A stretch of DNA of 15,926 nt from CAWEHT01 sp963808455 (GTDB lineage Bacteria; Chloroflexota; Anaerolineae; CG2-30-64-16). Where the stretch lies: contig CAWEHT010000379.1 in the NCBI GenBank assembly GCA_963808455.1, positions 1-15,926 on the forward strand, written 5' to 3'. The notes below the pieces were generated by a model that searched no databases, was not told the DNA's origin, and saw only the letters and a program-made list of their open reading frames with translations. Of this stretch, positions 13,736 to 15,926 are shown one piece after another (position 1 is the stretch's first letter; each line of letters begins with the position of its first letter). Position numbers and translations under genes: made by a program.

Positions 13736-14860
13736 TCAGCGCACCTCGATCCGGTCGCGGGTGACCACCGCCAGCTCATCTTCGCTGAACAGGGTCGGGA
13801 CTATGTTATTTCCCCTGCGTGTCAATCGGATGAGGGCCCCCTTCTCACTATCCTGGCTCGCCACTTTCTGGAATGCCTCAATCGCATCCCAGCTGTGCGA
13901 AGTGGCGACCACCTGAACCTCAAGGCGTCTCGCGAGGTCGAAAATGACCCGCCAGGCGTCCGGCTGGACGGAGTAGTGCATGCCGTTCTCGAACTCATCG
14001 ATCAACAGGAGCCCGTCTTTCGCGTTGACGAGTGAGAGAACGATCCCAAAGAGGCGGTTAAGGCCATCGCCGAATGAGCGAAGGGGCATGGGGCGTGGCA
14101 TCCCCTTTGCCCTGACGATCGCGGTGCGCTGCTGCCGCGTCTCTTCCCCGCCAATCATCGATACCGCCGATATGTCGGGGTCGATGATGCGCAGCGCCTC
14201 TACAACGTCCTGCTCGCTGTCCGAGAGCGCGATATTGTCCCAAAGGCGCCCCAGGGTAGCGGTCCGTTCTCCCCCGTAAGGGCTTACAAAGACACACGGC
14301 AGCCGAGATTCGCCCTCGGGCAGGAAACTGGGCACGCGAGAAGCATAGGATCGCGTGAAGGAGGACAGGCGCATCGCGCGTTGCGTGCCGTCCGCCTTGA
14401 TCACCAGGGCCGGCAAGCCGTCGCCCTCCGCGAAAAGGCCCGGCTGCCGGAGGACGAGTCTGGTTGTGCCGTCTGGGCCTTCCTGGGACGAGAACGAGCC
14501 GGGCTCGACAGATAGCATCATTCGCCGCTGCCCACCGGTCGCCTCGATCACCAACGGCTCGAGCTGGAGGGAGAACTGGGGGAAGCCGTGGAACAGGCTG
14601 GACAGGGTAAAGAGGTCGGCGGCCTCCGCCGGCCGCGCCGGTTCCTCGATCTGTCTCGTGTCCTCCTCCCGATAGCGGAGAATTTCGTAGATCACAGATG
14701 GCGACCCGCTCGAAGCCAACAGCCGCAGGGCTTCCAGCACTGAAGACTTCCCGGTGTTGTTGCGGCCCGTTATCAAGTTGACCCGTCCCAGGCCGTGGAT
14801 ACTCAGTTGCCGGAGCGCCCGAAACTGCTTGATGGTCAGAGACTCAATCTTTAGAGCCAT
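13736..14860 (-). CDS. AAA/ABC-type ATPase of the OLD/AAA15-21 kind
   Basis: A 374-aa SMC/OLD-like ATPase. It begins with MALKIESLTIKQFRALRQL, then Walker A GRNNTGKSS (32-40), a diverged central insert (about 45-240), a signature-like RSFGDGLNRL (261-270), Walker B LLLIDEFENG (284-293) and the switch region ATSHSWDAI (319-327). The start is ATG at 14860 with GGAGG eight bases upstream. It ends one base before the TOPRIM gene. In OLD proteins ATPase and TOPRIM are fused; here they are separate, as in several two-gene anti-phage modules. Involvement in defence or repair is inferred from architecture only. Confidence 0.88.
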   Translation of the reverse strand: MALKIESLTIKQFRALRQLSIHGLGRVNLITGRNNTGKSSVLEALRLLASSGSPSVIYEILRYREEDTRQIEEPARPAEAADLFTLSSLFHGFPQFSLQLEPLVIEATGGQRRMMLSVEPGSFSSQEGPDGTTRLVLRQPGLFAEGDGLPALVIKADGTQRAMRLSSFTRSYASRVPSFLPEGESRLPCVFVSPYGGERTATLGRLWDNIALSDSEQDVVEALRIIDPDISAVSMIGGEETRQQRTAIVRAKGMPRPMPLRSFGDGLNRLFGIVLSLVNAKDGLLLIDEFENGMHYSVQPDAWRVIFDLARRLEVQVVATSHSWDAIEAFQKVASQDSEKGALIRLTRRGNNIVPTLFSEDELAVVTRDRIEVR

Positions 14861-14890
14861 GCCTTTCACCTCCGTCGAAATTCCAGACGG

Positions 14891-14906
14891 CGCTGCGCAA
14901 GCAGCG
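14891..14906 (-). other. Small hairpin between the protease and ATPase genes
   Basis: CGCTGC-GCAA-GCAGCG is a perfect 6-bp stem with a 4-nt loop, in the 49-nt gap between the two genes. No U-run follows. It could weakly separate expression of the two genes. Confidence 0.3.
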
Positions 14907-14909
14907 TCC

Positions 14910-15398
14910 TCAGTCCTCGGAAGTATGGCGCTGCCAGAGGTCGTCGGCAACGGCCCGCACACCCTCTTGGGTGGCCGGGCTCAGCGTCGAGCCGAAATCG
15001 AAATCATAGCCACGGATGGAGATTAGCTCCGCGGTAGGCGCACGGCCGTAAAGCTGGACGGTCAGCGACAACAGCTGCGATGGCTTCATATGGTGCGACG
15101 CCATGGATGCGCCCGGCCGCGGTTCGAGCGAGGTGCGGTGCACCAGCTCCTGGATGGCCCCGGTGTGGGCATCCACGAACATGACACGATCATAGCCGGC
15201 CAGCGTTTCGGCCAGCTCAGGGCTCAGCAGCTGCAAGAAGAGCGTGTCGAGCCCCGCGCCCAGGTCGGCGCCGCCATCGTCGCCTTCCTCCAGAACCGGC
15301 AGGCCAAGGCGCCCGCGCAGATCATTCACGACGGCCAACCCGGCCCCGTCGTCCTGCCGGCTCGGGTTGCCATAGCCGATCACCAGGGTGCGCGCCAT
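14910..15398 (-). CDS. Hydrogenase maturation protease
   Basis: Endopeptidase of the HybD/HoxW family that trims the C-terminus of the [NiFe] hydrogenase large subunit once nickel is in place. The 162 aa have the N-terminal signature LVIGYGNPSRQDDGAG (5-20) with Asp17 at the first nickel-ligand position, FVDAH with Asp76 as the second, and a SHHM segment (101-104) supplying the histidine. The part from SHHM to LYGRAP and ISI resembles proteases of group 3 (NAD-, F420- or sulfur-linked) hydrogenases. The start is ATG at 15398 with AGGTGG eight bases upstream. It may lead an operon protease-ATPase-TOPRIM-hypA. The hydrogenase itself is not in the window. Confidence 0.9.
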   Translation of the reverse strand: MARTLVIGYGNPSRQDDGAGLAVVNDLRGRLGLPVLEEGDDGGADLGAGLDTLFLQLLSPELAETLAGYDRVMFVDAHTGAIQELVHRTSLEPRPGASMASHHMKPSQLLSLTVQLYGRAPTAELISIRGYDFDFGSTLSPATQEGVRAVADDLWQRHTSED

Positions 15399-15438
15399 CA
15401 GTAACACCACCTCGAGATGTGCCGAAGATTGCTAGGGG

Positions 15439-15444
15439 ATTATA
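15439..15444 (-). promoter_or_regulatory. -10 box of the protease gene
   Basis: A perfect TATAAT on the minus strand (15444-15439), which would give a leader of about 34 nt that includes the ribosome site. The -35 region at 17 bp is GC-rich and does not match consensus, so an activator may be needed. Confidence 0.45.
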
Positions 15445-15593
15445 GCGCACACGGTCGCAGGGCCCGGCGCCAGGCCCCCAGAGCGAAGCCATGCTGCGCC
15501 ACACTGGTCGCACGGCCATGAGAGTTCCGGGCCGACCACGAATGGCAACCTTGACTGCACGCATAGCTCCTGCGGCAGGCGCCCGCGCCCTCA

Positions 15594-15622
15594 TTGCAGC
15601 CCGAAGCCCGGCATGCTACAAT
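15594..15622 (+). promoter_or_regulatory. Sigma70-type promoter of the DUF488 gene
   Basis: TTGCAG (15594-15599), a 17-bp spacer and TACAAT (15617-15622). It points toward the DUF488 start about 55 nt downstream and is divergent from the protease -10 box. Nothing else recognisable was seen in the 267-nt region 15411-15677. Confidence 0.55.
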
Positions 15623-15677
15623 CCGTGCAGTCGAGTCGGGGGATCTCGGGCGAGGCCCTGCACGGCAAGGTGACAGC

Positions 15678-15926
15678 ATGCCAGGAAACGCTCGGCGTGA
15701 GCGCGTCCCCATCTACACCATCGGCTACGGCAGCCGGACGATGGAGGAATTCGTCGCGCTGCTGAAAGCCTACGAAATCGGCTTCCTGATCGATGTCCGG
15801 TCGGCCCCCTATTCGCGCTTCAAGCCGGAGTTTTCCAGGGAGGCGCTGGCAAGGCATCTGGGCGCTCAGGGCCTCCGCTACGTGTACCTGGGCCATGCGC
15901 TGGGTGGGCAACCGGCGGGACCGCGA
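15678..15926 (+). CDS. DUF488 family protein, N-terminal part
   Basis: The first 83 codons of a gene that runs off the window. The start ATG at 15678 has only a weak AAGGTGA upstream. The product begins with a short basic leader, then IYTIGYGSRTMEEFVALLKA, LIDVRSAPYSRFKPEFSREA and LRYVYLGHALGG. These are the DUF488 hallmarks (TIG near the N-terminus, DVRS-P-SR and a conserved aromatic-LG-LGG). The function of the family is unknown. No frameshift is seen in the visible part. Confidence 0.9.
   Translation, partial: MPGNARRERVPIYTIGYGSRTMEEFVALLKAYEIGFLIDVRSAPYSRFKPEFSREALARHLGAQGLRYVYLGHALGGQPAGPR

Noticed and set aside
1..15926. CRISPR array, rRNA or tRNA genes, transposase
   Set aside because: No regularly spaced repeats, rRNA segments, tRNA cloverleaf or transposase-like frames were seen on either strand.

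Overview
This window looks like one stretch of chromosome from a GC-rich bacterium, most plausibly a Chloroflexota (Anaerolineae-type) organism. That assignment is inferred, not proven. It rests on high GC content, frequent GTG starts, ribosomal protein S2 with a long charged C-terminal tail, and a hydrogenase-linked NuoE/NuoF pair with stand-alone receivers. No 16S rRNA or other decisive marker is present.

The left third (about 250-6430, all minus strand) is a housekeeping operon read right to left: rpsB, tsf, pyrH, frr, uppS, cdsA, then glpX (class II fructose-1,6-bisphosphatase). The first six form a widely conserved order linking translation, UMP phosphorylation, ribosome recycling, and lipid and cell-wall precursor synthesis. 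A good sigma70-type promoter sits about 170 nt upstream of rpsB. It is divergent from a second good promoter that drives a small Trm112-like zinc-ribbon protein. Beyond glpX, at the left edge, lie a large imperfect inverted repeat and a pair of direct repeats that reach into the 3' end of glpX.

The middle (7171-12551, plus strand) is the most interesting part: a tight cluster of receiver 1, receiver 2, NuoE-like [2Fe-2S] protein, NuoF-like FMN/[4Fe-4S] NADH-binding protein, receiver 3, a double-ACT protein and a membrane histidine kinase. The kinase has about six transmembrane segments with the GGxxNPF quinone motif of RegB/PrrB sensors. This is followed by a three-fold 42-residue coiled-coil repeat with cysteines, then HisKA and HATPase domains. 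No NuoG, hydrogenase subunit or DNA-binding output domain is present. It reads as an NAD(H) diaphorase module packaged with its own quinone/redox-sensing phosphorelay.

The right part (12704-15398, minus strand) holds a hydrogenase maturation protease and HypA, with an AAA/ABC-type ATPase and a DUF3226-type TOPRIM protein between them. The last two form a tightly coupled pair resembling split OLD-like ATPase-nuclease systems. At the far right a DUF488 gene starts on the plus strand and runs off the window.

Seven single-base indels break four otherwise well-conserved genes (glpX three times, receiver 2 once, the kinase twice, the TOPRIM gene once). Correcting each by exactly one base restores a full-length frame, so sequencing or assembly error is a serious alternative to genuine decay.
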